NCBI GenBank assembly: GCA_051294375.1
Contig: CM119271.1
Span: 8,790,692-8,854,691, forward strand
Length of the DNA: 64,000 nt
From: Paraspadella gotoi
Lineage: Eukaryota; Chaetognatha
Reading direction: 5' to 3'
Positions 1 through 13,841 of this stretch are shown piece after piece. The translations under genes were made by a program, and so were the position numbers. The notes under the pieces were generated by a model that worked only from the letters and a program-made list of their open reading frames with translations, searched no databases and was not told the DNA's origin. The number at the start of each line of letters is the position of its first letter. Within the stretch, counting starts at the first letter, position 1.

Positions 1-780
1 AAAGCAGGAGAAACTGTGACAAGGGAGAAAAGAGTCGGATAGAGAAAGAAAGGAATAGGGGACAGAGTAGGATATTTATGGAAAGAAGGAGATCTAGGAG
101 AAAGAAAATTAAGAAGGAGATAAGGATAGATGGAAGGTCCAATTACCAAGAGGGGAAGAGGAAATGAAAGAGGAGGAGAGAGAGGAAGAGAAGAAAGATG
201 CACGGAAAGAGGAGGGGAGAGGAGGAGAGTGGTGAGGAAAAAGAGGGAGATACGCGAGAGTATATGATGGAGAGGAGGGAGAGAAAGTGGAATAGGAGAA
301 GAGAGAGAGGAGAGAAAGGAACGTAGGGAACGAGAAAAACGGAGTAGAGAGGGAGAGTGGAATGAGAAGGGCGGAAAAGAGGAGAGAGAGGAGAGAAAAA
401 GAAGAGGAAAAGGAGAAAGGAAAGTAAGAAAGAAGATAATATAGAGAGGGTATGAAAGATAAAGCAGAGTCATAGTCTAGAATAGCTCTGAAGGAAGAGA
501 GAGAGATAAAAATGTAAAAGAGGATAGTAATTAAAAGACAAGAAAGAGAAAGGAAAGAGTAGCACGCGATGAAGAATGGAGAAGAGAAGCGATAAAGTTA
601 GACTGAGCACGCTAGTATGTAGAGACCGGCAAGGTACGTCAGGAATTTGGAAGAGGCACAGTTGCATTGCTGAGCGCAGATCGATTTGATGAACAGAAAG
701 GCCTCCGATTCGCACTTGTGAAAGAGGTCGAGAGGGTCGCAAGAGAGAGGTATTGAATCGAATGGGACAAAAGGCCTATC
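1..780. repeat. purine-rich low-complexity DNA
   Basis: The + strand is mostly G and A (aggag, gagaga, gaaaga patterns) for about 600 bases, grading into unique AT-rich DNA. Open frames here encode only Ser/Leu/Phe-rich or Arg/Glu-rich translations of the purine bias. I see no gene. Confidence 0.7.
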
Positions 781-3420
781 TTGCGTACTTCAAAATAGAG
801 TATTTGAGTTATAATAATTATCTGTTTTATTCAAATAACGCAGTATTAATCTTGATCTTTACTTGCGCGTCGGTCATTATCTTTGGACAAATAAGCGGTT
901 AGAGCTTTAAGTTGATTGTACTAATGGTAGGTTCTGTTGACCGTGAGGTGCCCAATCAATCCATGGATCGTAGGGTCTTGGGGTGGAGAGAGCAGAGGGG
1001 TGAGACACAGACCTCACTGATCCATAATCTAGATTCTGTATGGAGAGGATGAATAGAGCACAGACGAACCAGCAAGAATTTCCAGAGACTGGGGGGAGTT
1101 ATGTCTTTGGTGCTCTTGCATTCAGACCCAAGGAAGCATCTGGCCCAACGTTGCCTCTGTCTCCATGGAATCGTGTGTGTGTTTCTTGTCTGGCGATCGA
1201 GCGGATCGCTGGGCGGCACGTAGGCGTCTCTCGTCAATGCTCTACCATACTCTCTTCTCTCATCTCTCTCTCTCTCATCGTCTCTCGTCGGTCCTACTCT
1301 CTTCCGCTAGCTCTTCTCTCAATCCGTCGAACCATAATTTGCACGAGTGGGCGACCACATGGCACTTCGCACCGCCTTGGATATTCCACGTGGGCTCGTA
1401 CGTCCATGTTACGGCGCCCGCTTTGGTATCCCGCCCTTAATTCCCCCTCCGACAGAGGCCCCCTTCACCTTTACAGGCGCCGTTGCGGAGGGGAGAGGGG
1501 GGGGGGCGTTGCGCTCGACCCCTGTAACCACTACATAACAAACAAATTTCCGGGGGTTTGCTAATTCTCAAGTGGAGTCGCACTCAGATGAACACATTAT
1601 TGGCACGGATGGAAGCTCAATGGCGGGAACGAAAAAAAAAGCGTAGAATCCTTTTGCTGAACTCTACAGTCTAGTTTATAAGTTTCCTCACACTATATCA
1701 TCTCTGCACATTAACTACTAGCGCCTAACTCAACATGACCTCTATTCTCCCTATTTCCCGATTCAATAATAAAAGTAAAGTGTAATCAACGCGGGAATAT
1801 TTCCACCGCACTAAGGTTGATTTTGATCAACAATCGCTTATTCATTCTACTTGCGGAATATATAATTGTGAGAAGATAAAGCTAAGACGCACTATTTGGA
1901 TAAGACATATAATTAGGGACTTACATAAGTCTGAGCACACAATATGTATCACAAAAGTTACATAAATCAATATATATAATTCTAACATTATAGATAAAAA
2001 AGTATATAATTAATGACTATAATTAAATTACGTATACAAAATTAAAAAATGTTACATAAATTCAAACAAGTTAGTCAAAGGCAAGCAATTAGATAGGGGG
2101 TAAAGAGAGAATCAACACTTGTGTGTGTGAGTAGAGAAATATAAACTATGATATTTTTTCAAGCTTTAAAACTTCGACTATATATTAAACTGGGTTAAGT
2201 TGTAAGCACTCTTATATAATATTAAAATAATCTCGAGTGTATAAAGTTAATTTTAAAGGAGTTTTGGTATAAGAATGTAATGTAATCAGTCTTCAAATTT
2301 CTTGACCACCCAAGCCTGTCCAAAGTGGCAGGACAGATTATTTATTAAGGGTGATTATATTGATATTATTGATTGCAATTCCATTTCAACTTTCAAGTAC
2401 ATTGAAGAGAAAATTTGTCAAGGTCAGAATATTAATGAATGTATATAACATAAGGGCGGTGTAGTGAAAGTCATATTTACCAGAAAATTCTAAAAGTGAA
2501 AAAGTCATATAACAATCATACCAAATCAGTGAACATTAATTTTGTAAATAAATTTTAATTTTATGTTTTTTCATCACATTTTTCGCTCGCAGTAAACCAT
2601 TATAATTTATAATAGTTACTAATCTTCATAAATTCCGAAAAAGTTTCAAAATAGGGCTTTTGTTCTTATTTTGATTGCAGATATTGAAAATTCCTCGTCA
2701 AAATTGATAAAAGAAAATATAAATTATTTTAAAAAAAATTCTGTTCATTAAGTTGGTTAAAAATTAAAAATATATATTAATATTAAACATTAAATGTTTC
2801 AAGCTTAAAAATAATATCAGTACTTTTTTCCAATTTTGGCACTCTTAACTCGAAGGAATTTTTGTTTAAAAAGAGTTATATTCTCTTTTATCAAACATTT
2901 TTTATGAGAATCAAATCTGAAATTCTTAAAAAAGTTTTGAATTTAGATTATTTGGTAGTAGAGGCTTACTAAGTATAAATATGGTGGTACTGCGGCATAA
3001 ATTGTAAAATTTATTATGAAATTTTTCTTTTTATACATAAATGTTTTGTTAATACAAGGTATGTTCTCCGTTGTTCTCACTTTTAGAAATTTTAAAGTTA
3101 AAAGTTAGTTTAGAGAAATTTTAAAAAAACTAGCCTAATTGTATATTATAAATATGTCACTTTTTTTATATTTAATTTACCATAGTTATGGCAATTTCGC
3201 AGCTGCGTGTAAATATAAATATAAAAGGAATGATTTCCTATTCCCTCCTTGTTCACTGGTACGGGAATATAAAAAAAAAAAAATAGACCGTCGTGTCATA
3301 GTCAAGGAAATGGCCACAAATGTGTTAGGAAAGGGAGGGAGGAGAGAGAACGAACTGGGGATAGGAAAGAAACTCCGATCAACAGATCAATTAACACAAC
3401 AGCACCCAGAGTGTGATCCT
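781..3420. other. AT-rich non-coding stretch
   Basis: Mostly unique AT-rich DNA. A short GC-richer, CT-rich segment at about 1160-1560 holds an open frame of 174 codons with no recognisable domain and a biased, low-complexity composition. Apart from a partial R1 element near 2290-2352, nothing is recognisable. Confidence 0.6.
2289..2352 (+). repeat. R1 dispersed element, partial
   Basis: It shares the core accacccaagcctgtccaa followed by ggcaggaca and tatttatta with full R1 copies. Only about 65 bases are recognisable. Confidence 0.6.
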
Positions 3421-3652
3421 TGAATGCCCAGAGACTCATGATGGGAAACGAATGACTGTAGCCAACCGGTTTTGACGGAACCGATCCATGACGGCGAACG
3501 AACCCACGCGCGTCGACGATCGACGGGACGACGGGGGCAGGAACGAATGTAGGAGCCGAAAAGACCGACGACGACGGACAGGAAGACGACGACGGCAGGG
3601 ACGAATGTAGGAGAGGACGGTGACAGGNNNNNNNNNNNNNNNNNNNNNNNNN

Positions 3653-3686
<34 letters not shown>

Positions 3687-3772
3687 CAGGGAAGACAACT
3701 ATGGAGATGATGATGGTAATTGATGATAATATTGACGATGAGGATAATTAACGATGATGAATGATGATAATT

Positions 3773-3828
<56 letters not shown>

Positions 3829-3990
3829 TGATGATGAATGATCACTAGGATGATTGATCATAATGATGATGATGATTGATGAATGAATTATGATTATGAT
3901 GATTATAATGATTCTGATGATGATAATTGATATTTGATGAAGAAGTCAATAATTATTGAAAATTAGGATAATAATTGATGATAGTAATTG
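3653..3990. repeat. (ACG)n followed by (ATG)n trinucleotide microsatellites
   Basis: (ACG)n starts just after a 25-N run. From about 3705 to 3990 there is a degenerate GAT/ATG array, with a near-perfect (ATG)n core at about 3773-3827. Confidence 0.9.
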
Positions 3991-4259
3991 ACGATGATGA
4001 TAATGATGATTTGATGTCATTATTCCCCTAAATGTCCAAAACCAATAAATAGATTCCTAGGCTGAGGTTCTAATGTTTCTCTGGCGACAGATCATGACAA
4101 GTCCATCCAACAATACGACTTAAACAATAACAAAGAAAACGTCAATGACTTTTCCGTCAAACTCAAAACTTTGATGGACCGAGAAAGGAAAGAAGATCAG
4201 CCCGGTCATTGTCTTTCTCTCTCTCTCTGCTCTTTCCAACCCCCGGAGCGACATGCCGA

Positions 4260-4260
4260 T

Positions 4261-4318
<58 letters not shown>
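4260..4318. repeat. (GA)n microsatellite
   Basis: A nearly pure GA dinucleotide run of about 58 bases. It is the first of many such tracts in this window. Confidence 0.95.
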
Positions 4319-4319
<1 letters not shown>

Positions 4320-5217
4320 ACATGACAGAGAGCACGACATGGCCATGACACGATTTGACACGGCGACGTCGCGACATGAAAGTGATTTACGATCGTCGAT
4401 CTCTTCGTCTGTTTAATGTCAACCTTTTTAGTTTTTTCTCTTTTGCTTTTTTTCTTTTAACTCCAACCTTNNNNNNNNNNNNNNNNNNNNNNNNNNNNNN
4501 NNNNNNNNNNNNNNNNNNNNNNNNNNNNNNNNNNNNNNNNNNNNNNNNNNNNNNNNNNNNNNNNNNNNNNNNNNNNNNNNNNNNNNNNNNNNNNNNNNNN
4601 NNNNNNNNNNNNNNNNNNNNNNNNNNNNNNNNNNNNNNNNNNNNNNNNNNNNNNNNNNNNNNNNNNNNNNNNNNNNNNNNNNNNNNNNNNNNNNNNNNNN
4701 NNNNNNNNNNNNNNNNNNNNNNNNNNNNNNNNNNNNNNNNNNNNNNNNNNNNNNNNNNNNNNNNNNNNNNNNNNNNNNNNNNNNNNNNNNNNNNNNNNNN
4801 NNNNNNNNNNNNNNNNNNNNNNNNNNNNNNNNNNNNNNNNNNNNNNNNNNNNNNNNNNNNNNNNNNNNNNNNNNNNNNNNNNNNNNNNNNNNNNNNNNNN
4901 NNNNNNNNNNNNNNNNNNNNNNNNNNNNNNNNNNNNNNNNNNNNNNNNNNNNNNNNNNNNNNNNNNNNNNNNNNNNNNNNNNNNNNNNNNNNNNNNNNNN
5001 NNNNNNNNNNNNNNNNNNNNNNNNNGATTGGAGACTAAGTTAGTGAGAGACGAAAACGACCGGCAGCGAAAGAAGAGAGAGGGGGGCGTGGAGGGCGGAG
5101 AGAAGTAACGACGGAAGAAATAAACAAAAGGCCAACGACTAGAGAATTTGATTTCTTTAAAGTTAAACGAAACGTGATTTTCGGACGGAATGAATTTTGT
5201 ACGTAGTAGGATGTTAT

Positions 5218-5235
5218 GAAGTAGTAGTAGTAGTG

Positions 5236-5298
<63 letters not shown>

Positions 5299-5304
5299 TT
5301 AGTT

Positions 5305-5343
<39 letters not shown>

Positions 5344-5366
5344 ATAGTAGTAGTAGTAATAGTAAT
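5218..5366. repeat. (TAG)n microsatellite
   Basis: About 150 bases of GTA/TAG trinucleotides with a few TAT interruptions. It gives spurious poly-Val and poly-Leu frames. Confidence 0.95.
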
Positions 5367-5718
5367 AACACTTGTAGCCTTTTTCTGAAATTGATAAAAG
5401 AAATATCTTATACTTAGCAGCATCTCTAACATTACTTTTAAATTAGTCATAGAAATTGATAAATAAGTAATAAGTATCATTAACTGAGCACATATCAACC
5501 TAGAAAGAGAGAGCTTCAAATGCTCATTCACAAATATTGTAATTTTTCTAACTGTTTGAACAATTTAGTACTTGTCAACTTATTCAAGATTAATATCTTA
5601 AACTTGGATCTAACTTTTGCTCGATATTTGCAATATCCTACCTTCAAGTCAGCGTCGTACTCTGGGTGCTGAAAACCTTAGATCATAAGTTTATTATCCC
5701 TAGAAGAACTCAGCCTCT

Positions 5719-5784
5719 GTGAGTGAGTGAGTGAGTGAGTGAGTGAGTGAGTGAGTGAGTGAGTGAGTGAGTGAGTGAGTGAGC
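5719..5784. repeat. (GTGA)n tetranucleotide microsatellite
   Basis: Sixteen or so copies of GTGA, decaying to GCGA at the right end. Confidence 0.95.
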
Positions 5785-5882
5785 GAGCGTGCGAGAGACC
5801 TCAGCCTCAGTGAGTGGGATCTCACCGTCGGGAAAAGACGGAACCTTTGAAAAAGAGTCACGCCGATTTCATCGTGACGAAT

Positions 5883-6055
5883 GACGATAGAAGATAGATG
5901 GGAGATGAGAGATGAGAGATGAATTATGAATGACGAATTATGAACGACGATCGATGAATGACGAATTATGATTGACGAAAGTTGAATGACGAATTATGAA
6001 CGACTATCGATGAACGATAATCGATGAACGATGATTAGTGAACGATGAGCGATTA
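5883..6055. repeat. degenerate minisatellite (GATGAATGACGAATTATGA-like)
   Basis: Imperfect repeats of units such as gatgaatgacgaattatga and gaacgacgatcgatga follow one another for about 170 bases. The unit boundaries are blurred. Confidence 0.65.
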
Positions 6056-8311
6056 TTTATAGGTTATTTAATTTTTTTTTTTTTTAATATCAACGCAACT
6101 GATAAGTTTTACCATAGATCGCAATAGTGTAACAAAAAAGTTACTCTTTAAACTATTTACAACTATTTGCGACCCTCTGAGAAAGAAAACTTAGAGAAGG
6201 TGTAGATTTAATATCACATTTCCTCTCTTTTTTTTCACTTCTCTTCTCTCACTCTTTTTTTTCTATTTCAAGCTTTCATCACCAACTCTTCCTTAATATC
6301 TCTGAACATCTCTCTTCCTTTCTCGCTTTTCTTTCTTCTTCTCTCTTCTTCCCTCTCCCCTCCTTTCCTCCCTTCCTCCCTCTCCCCCCCCCTCGCCCCC
6401 CATTTTCCCTCTCAGTAGCCTCGAGAGATTCAAAGCTGTCATCGAGTTTCTGTTCCTCAGTCATTAACTTCTCGGTTCTTGTCTTTCGACGGGAGTCGAT
6501 TTTAGAATCACCTCGCTAACCTTCATTCCTCTCCGCTCTCTCATTGGTCCGCCGCTTCTGTCTTCCTTCACCACCATTGGTCTATTTCGACTCCCGACGT
6601 CACGCGATTCGTCCGTTTCGAGACTCTATCTTCCTCTTCCTTCCTTCCGCTCTTCCTTCTCCCATAGGAATACACTTTGGGGCGCGCGGAGAGAGTTGGA
6701 GTCGCTGGCGTTCAAAGGTCGACGATCTTCTGGAAGACGTTCCAAGAAAAGAAGGGGGGGTTGGAGGCGAGCGTGAACGGCGTCTCTGTCTCTGTCTCGC
6801 TTTCTTTCCCCCGGGGGAGAAGGGTGAGAGAGAGACAGAGAGACGGAGTCGCTTGGGTGTTGTTTGCTTCGATGTTTCTTTTATTTTCGGAACTCCTGAT
6901 TGAGAAGGATCGAATATAATTAATAATAATTATAATTAATTATAATAATTATATTGTATCGTTTTAAAAACAAATAATATTTATCTACAAAGTTATAATC
7001 CGAACTATAATAAAATAGTTTTTAATAATAAATACGTAAGGTTTCTTCATAACTGATACGAAATCCGTCTCGTAATCAAGAAAAAAAAAATTTTTGGACA
7101 GAAACTGCTGAGGGGCAAAAATTATCCCAACTCCTTTGTGGCTTACCACCGACCACAGATGTCAATTCTAATCTGAGAAGGCGAGAAAATAGTTTTTATT
7201 GCAGTTAAATTCTTTAAAATTATTATATTCATAACCTGACACGAAACCATAGCAACCAAACTTTCCCATCAAGCCGACCCACTTCGAGCCGCGTCGAATA
7301 AAATTTTTATGATCAATGATAATTTTNNNNNNNNNNNNNNNNNNNNNNNNNNNNNNNNNNNNNNNNNNNNNNNNNNNNNNNNNNNNNNNNNNNNNNNNNN
7401 NNNNNNNNNNNNNNNNNNNNNNNNNNNNNNNNNNNNNNNNNNNNNNNNNNNNNNNNNNNNNNNNNNNNNNNNNNNNNNNNNNNNNNNNNNNNNNNNNNNN
7501 NNNNNNNNNNNNNNNNNNNNNNNNNNNNNNNNNNNNNNNNNNNNNNNNNNNNNNNNNNNNNNNNNNNNNNNNNNNNNNNNNNNNNNNNNNNNNNNNNNNN
7601 NNNNNNNNNNNNNNNNNNNNNNNNNNNNNNNNNNNNNNNNNNNNNNNNNNNNNNNNNNNNNNNNNNNNNNNNNNNNNNNNNNNNNNNNNNNNNNNNNNNN
7701 NNNNNNNNNNNNNNNNNNNNNNNNNNNNNNNNNNNNNNNNNNNNNNNNNNNNNNNNNNNNNNNNNNNNNNNNNNNNNNNNNNNNNNNNNNNNNNNNNNNN
7801 NNNNNNNNNNNNNNNNNNNNNNNNNNNNNNNNNNNNNNNNNNNNNNNNNNNNNNNNNNNNNNNNNNNNNNNNNNNNNNNNNNNNNNNNNNNNNNNNNNNN
7901 NNNNNNNNNNNNNNNNNNNNNNNNNNNNNNNNNNNNNNNNNNNNNNNNNNNNNNNNNNNNNNNNNNNNNNNNNNNNNNNNNNNNNNNNNNNNNNNNNNNN
8001 NNNNNNNNNNNNNNNNNNNNNNNNNNNNTGGCCGATGAAAGGACAGGTGTGCGTCGGCAAATGTCCGCACAAGAAAGGATTTGGTCCCATTGTCGGTCTC
8101 TTTGATGACCTTGCGATCTTCGTTTCTTTTTATTTCATTAATTGCAATCGACAGTCAAGCAGGACTAACAGCAACTCATCCTTGAAGACAGTGATAATAG
8201 AGTAAATTGCTCTTCTTCCTTATCCTGACAGCGATCCAACTGCGTACGACGGGATCATCGACTCATAGTTTTCCTTCGTCTGATTGTTCGTCTGAAAGTT
8301 CCTTCGTACAA
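6056..8311. other. non-coding: pyrimidine-rich tract, AT-rich DNA and a 702-N gap
   Basis: A C/T-rich tract lies at 6225-6420 and AT-rich DNA at 6910-7326, followed by N at 7327-8028. The stretch at 6540-6900 is GC-richer and open on the + strand, but its translation is Arg/Ser-rich without a recognisable domain. No gene can be supported. Confidence 0.55.
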
Positions 8312-8541
8312 TGAAAACATTCTTTTAAATAAAATGCGACTTCATTGATAAGGAAGCCAGGTACTCTGGGATTGAATAAACCCGTCTGTGAGAGAGTCTT
8401 GATTGAAAGCTTACAGGGTCCCGCTATCTTCTGTGTTGGAGGGCTTAAACCACCGTAGCCTGTCCATTGTCCAAAGTCACGGACAATATAGCTATTTAGT
8501 ATTAAATGAATGGATAATTGTTCTCTTGGTTGTACCAATTT
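8312..8541 (+). repeat. R1 dispersed element
   Basis: Landmarks in order: cttcattgataaggaag, ggtactctggga, gtgagagagtcttgattgaa, ggcttaaaccacc, agcctgtcc, aatgaatggataa, and the palindromic end ttggttgtaccaa. It is one of the two best-preserved + strand copies. No open frame or tRNA-like promoter boxes are evident. Confidence 0.8.
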
Positions 8542-9167
8542 CATATATTCCCAGTCACGTCGCTTATTCCTTCTCACAGAGTCAATCACCCACCTCCTCA
8601 TTTTACCGTTCCCCTCCCACAGGACTAATTTCTTCACACCCCCCCCCTCTCCACGCTCCAACGGCTTCGAGAAAGAAAATCCCCCAAAAAAAGTCAGAAA
8701 CTAAATTGAAAATAAACAATAGTAGAAACGTGACCCGATTGACGTCGTCTTCATTATCGTCGTCGTCGTCATTGTCGTCGTCTTTTAAGGTCACTATCGT
8801 CGCTGCTTGGCCGACTCGAACATTAGTCGTTGTTGTTATCGTCGTCCTTGTTGTTGTTGTTATTCTTTTTTTCCGTCTTAAAGAGTCATTCCTAATCATC
8901 TTTTTCGTCATCGTTGCCGTCAGAAAGAATCGTCTTAGACGTCAAGAGTAGTCCTCGTTAGCGTCTAGGCGTCACGGTCGCCGTGAGCGTGATAGTCGTC
9001 GTCTTCGTAAAAGTTTTCTTCGACTTTGCGGTTAGCGTCATCTTCGTCGTCGTTGTCGTCTTCGTCGTCGTAGTAGTTGTCATCGGGATCGTCTCAAAAG
9101 TCAGAGAGAGTCGAGTCGTGAAGTTTTGATTGACGGTTAGTGATTGATCACGTGTTATCAAGGTTCG

Positions 9168-9429
<262 letters not shown>

Positions 9430-9935
9430 CCCCAGCAGTCTGCCGAGAAGAGACAACCGCGTTGATCTACCGCCTTCCCTTCTCATCAAGCATCGATCGC
9501 CAATCTCCCATCGAAACGGATCCTTTAATATATTTTTACATAAAATATAAAAGCCATAAAACGCGCGAGGACTTCAAAGTTCGAAAACAATAAAGTCGGC
9601 GTCGAATGATTAATTATTTTTGATCGAAGATCCTTAAAAAAAAAAAAAAAAAAANNNNNNNNNNNNNNNNNNNNNNNNNNNNNNNNNNNNNNNNNNNNNN
9701 NNNNNNNNNNNNNNNNNNNNNNNNNNNNNNNNNNNNNNNNNNNNNNNNNNNNNNNNNNNNNNNNNNNNNNNNNNNNNNNNNNNNNNNNNNNNNNNNNNNN
9801 NNNNNNNNNNNNNNNNNNNNNNNNNNNNNNNNNNNNNNNNNNNNNNNGTCGTTGTTGTTGTTGAAAGGTATTTCAAAAGTTGTTAAATTGGCGTGGTTGA
9901 AAATATATAGATTGGTGACTTTGAAATCGGAACAA

Positions 9936-10140
9936 TTATTATAAAAATAATTCATTTATTCAATAAAAACCTTATCTCGCCCCTGGCTTTGGTCGGACTA
10001 TGTTGGGTTAAGCCTCTTTTCCTCTTACAAGATGATAACAAAGTAGAACCTTTCACGGTTTCAATTAACACTCTCTCACTGTCTTGTTTATGAAAGCCAT
10101 GAGTGATTTGCTACCGTATAAATGAGGTAATAATATTGAG
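9936..10140 (-). repeat. R1 dispersed element, diverged
   Basis: It carries atctcgcccctggctttggt, cctcttacaagatgataac and aacactctctcactgtcttg, which match the reverse complement of R1 over most of its length. It lies beside a second - strand R1 at 10160. Confidence 0.7.
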
Positions 10141-10159
10141 TGTATATAATAATGAAATA

Positions 10160-10394
10160 AAATTGGTAGAACCAATAAAAAAAATTATCCATTTATTTAA
10201 TAAATAGGCTATCTTGCCTCTGACTTTGGACAGGCTTTGGTGGTTTAAGGCCTCCATCACTCTTACAAGATAATGACATATCATTTTCCTGCAAGCTTTC
10301 ATTCAAGACTCTCTCACAGTCTCGTTTATTCACACCCAGAGTACCTGGCTTCCCTATCAATGAAGTGGTATAATATTTCAAAGAATGTATTAAA
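10160..10394 (-). repeat. R1 dispersed element
   Basis: A full-length - strand copy: attggtagaaccaat at one end, then gactttggacaggctttggt, cctccatcactcttacaaga, agactctctcacagtctcg and ccctatcaatgaagtgg. Confidence 0.8.
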
Positions 10395-11380
10395 ACACCA
10401 CTCCCTTAAGTATTAAGTATTAAGGGATAATATTTTTTTTCTACACGTTCACGTGCTTGTTCAATTATGGATCGTCACACACTTGAAAAATAAACTTCAC
10501 GTCAGAATTTCCCGCCAGATCTTAAAACGCACAATTTTAATGACAATAACGTCAGTTAAGAAAAATGAACTAAACATAATCGATGCTTTGAATTATGATG
10601 GAGAAAGTTCAAATTGATCATTAATATGGGGGCTGTCTTGTGTCAAACAGTCTCTCTCTCTCTCACTCTCTCTCTCTCTCTCTCTCTNNNNNNNNNNNNN
10701 NNNNNNNNNNNNNNNNNNNNNNNNNNNNNNNNNNNNNNNNNNNNNNNNNNNNNNNNNNNNNNNNNNNNNNNNNNNNNNNNNNNNNNNNNNNNNNNNNNNN
10801 NNNNNNNNNNNNNNNNNNNNNNNNNNNNNNNNNNNNNNNNNNNNNNNNNNNNNNNNNNNNNNNNNNNNNNNNNNNNNNNNNNNNNNNNNNNNNNNNNNNN
10901 NNNNNNNNNNNNNNNNNNNNNNNGGTCGAAAATATAAATCAAAAGTATTTAGTGACAGATAGAGAAAGAAATAGAGGAACGAAGAACGATGACTATAAAT
11001 TTAAAAGCGCGTAGTATGTTAAATGAAACATTTAATGGTTTGACTTTAAGTTGAAAAAAAAATACGGAGCAATGAACTTGAGAGTCGCCAAATGAGTTAA
11101 GGCGCTGTCTGTACGTCCGTTCGTTTGTCTGACAAAAAGTTGGAATGAGAAAAAAATGCGACTTCAGTTGACTTCAAAAGATATTTCTTAGATGGGGAGA
11201 TAAATTTTCAAATGTATAATCGAATACAATGCTGAATATTAATTGTATTTATCAATAGGAACGAGCCAAGCTATAGAAAGAGGAAGGAAATAACGAGATC
11301 TTATCTTTTTGACTCTGTCTCTCTCTCTCTCTTTCTCTACAGCATATTCAAAATATAATCAATCAAAAACGTTTACTGAC

Positions 11381-11446
<66 letters not shown>

Positions 11447-11591
11447 TATCTCGCGGAGGCCCCTCATCGAGCATATTTTCTTTAAAGCGAAAGACTCAGG
11501 GCCCCGATTTTACGACTTAACAACCCCATAACTTTGGACGCAGAGTGATGAACGTGGAAGAGAGGAGGTAGAGGAGAGAGAAAGAGAGAGA

Positions 11592-11625
<34 letters not shown>

Positions 11626-13570
11626 AGAAGAAGAGAAAAGTTAAAAAAAAGTGAGAGGATGCGTCAGAAAAATACGGGAGAGAGGGGGGCAGAGAGAAAA
11701 GTGAGAACGAGAGCGCGGGGTGTTCGCGAAAAAAAGCAGATAACTAAGTGGACGCCGACGTCGGCAGAGAGAAAGATTTTTTCTTGGTCGCTTTTTTNNN
11801 NNNNNNNNNNNNNNNNNNNNNNNNNNNNNNNNNNNNNNNNNNNNNNNNNNNNNNNNNNNNNNNNNNNNNNNNNNNNNNNNNNNNNNNNNNNNNNNNNNNN
11901 NNNNNNNNNNNNNNNNNNNNNNNNNNNNNNNNNNNNNNNNNNNNNNNNNNNNNNNNNNNNNNNNNNNNNNNNNNNNNNNNNNNNNNNNNNNNNNNNNNNN
12001 NNNNNNNNNNNNNNNNNNNNNNNNNNNNNNNNNNNNNNNNNNNNNNNNNNNNNNNNNNNNNNNNNNNNNNNNNNNNNNNNNNNNNNNNNNNNNNNNNNNN
12101 NNNNNNNNNNNNNNNNNNNNNNNNNNNNNNNNNNNNNNNNNNNNNNNNNNNNNNNNNNNNNNNNNNNNNNNNNNNNNNNNNNNNNNNNNNNNNNNNNNNN
12201 NNNNNNNNNNNNNNNNNNNNNNNNNNNNNNNNNNNNNNNNNNNNNNNNNNNNNNNNNNNNNNNNNNNNNNNNNNNNNNNNNNNNNNNNNNNNNNNNNNNN
12301 NNNNNNNNNNNNNNNNNNNNNNNNNNNNNNNNNNNNNNNNNNNNNNNNNNNNNNNNNNNNNNNNNNNNNNNNNNNNNNNNNNNNNNNNNNNNNNNNNNNN
12401 NNNNNNNNNNNNNNNNNNNNNNNNNNNNNNNNNNNNNNNNNNNTTTTTTTTAGCGGTCGACGGTTTTAAGGCGGATTTTTCGTTACTTCGAGTTTCGTTT
12501 TTAAACGAATAAAAACGTCAGACTTTTGCTGGAAAGGCCGTCATCTGCTGTGTTGACGAGGACGAAGACAACAACAATAACAAAGACGACAACGACGACT
12601 ATAAAAACAATGACGACGACGACGACGACGACGACGACCAAGACCCTGTCTCCGACAATCACCAAAATCGTATCAGACAACCGAAGCAAAGAAAAACAAA
12701 AACATAAACAATCACAAATTCTTTATCTCCGCTTTCATTCTCGAAAAGCCGATTTGGTTTCATCGTAAACAATTTGGGGATTTCTTACTTGGGAACCCAT
12801 TTCTCGAAGCTGAGGTAGAAAAAGAGAAGGATCGAAGAAATAATTTAATAAAAAAATGGAAAGAACGATTCAGATATTTTCGGAGAATATTCGCAGAGGG
12901 GAGGAAAAATAAAGATACCACATGAAGAGAAACAAGAAAAGGAGAGCTCGAGGTGTTGCACCGCAGTCATGCGATGACTTTTTTAGGTAATTACGTTACC
13001 GAGCAAATATGATGCATGTACATATTAAAGGCTTTATGGTACCTTACCTTTTTGCTAAGTATGAACTTAATTGATCGCGTTTAACCCGAGTTATGGACAT
13101 TTAAAAAGGACAGACCGACCTAACGACAATAAACTCAAAGAGTTGTTCAGCGAGTACTCGCGGCGCAACTAAAAATAGGGTGAGTGGGGAGAATTAGATT
13201 GAAACGCGAGAAGACAAACCCAAAGGATAAGACGAGGGTGAGGACAGAGGAGGTAAGTCAGGAGAAAAGGGGGTGAGGTGAACGAAGAGGAAGAAACGGG
13301 GAGGGAGTGGGGAAGAGATGATGATGATGATGATAAGATATTACTAAAAACGCCCGGGATGAGGAGAAACAGCCCTTAGGGCGATCCTATTTTGCGGGCC
13401 CTCCTCGGGGTCTTACCGCGCCCCTGGCGGGGTCTTACCGCTTAACTATCGATTTGTAAAAGTTTCAAAGTAATTTTAAAAAGATACTAGTGTATTTAAA
13501 AATATATATATATTAGGGTATCCTAACATGACAATACTTTTAAAAAATGCGAGCCCCCGGCGGGGTCTTC

Positions 13571-13841
13571 TGAAACATTTCTTTAAATATAATACGAGCT
13601 TCCATTGATAAGAAGCCAGGCGTAGTACTCTGGGATATTGAATAAACCCGTCTGTGAGACGAGAGTTCTTGAATTGAAGGGCTATACAGGGTCCGCCTAA
13701 TCTTCTGTTTTGGAGGGCTTTAAAACCACCGTTAGCCTGTTCCCCATTGTCTCCCCAAGTCCACGGACTCTCAATTATAGCTATTTAGTATTAAGAATGA
13801 ACTCGCGACTAAATTGTATTTCCTCTTGGTTGTACCAATTT
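13571..13841 (+). repeat. R1 dispersed element (block B copy of 8312-8541)
   Basis: The same landmarks as the element at 8312 but with about 40 extra bases scattered through it. It ends in ttggttgtaccaattt. Confidence 0.8.

Noticed and set aside
1040-1564. A 174-codon + strand frame
   Set aside because: No recognisable domain, CT-driven composition, and no splice or homology support from sequence alone.
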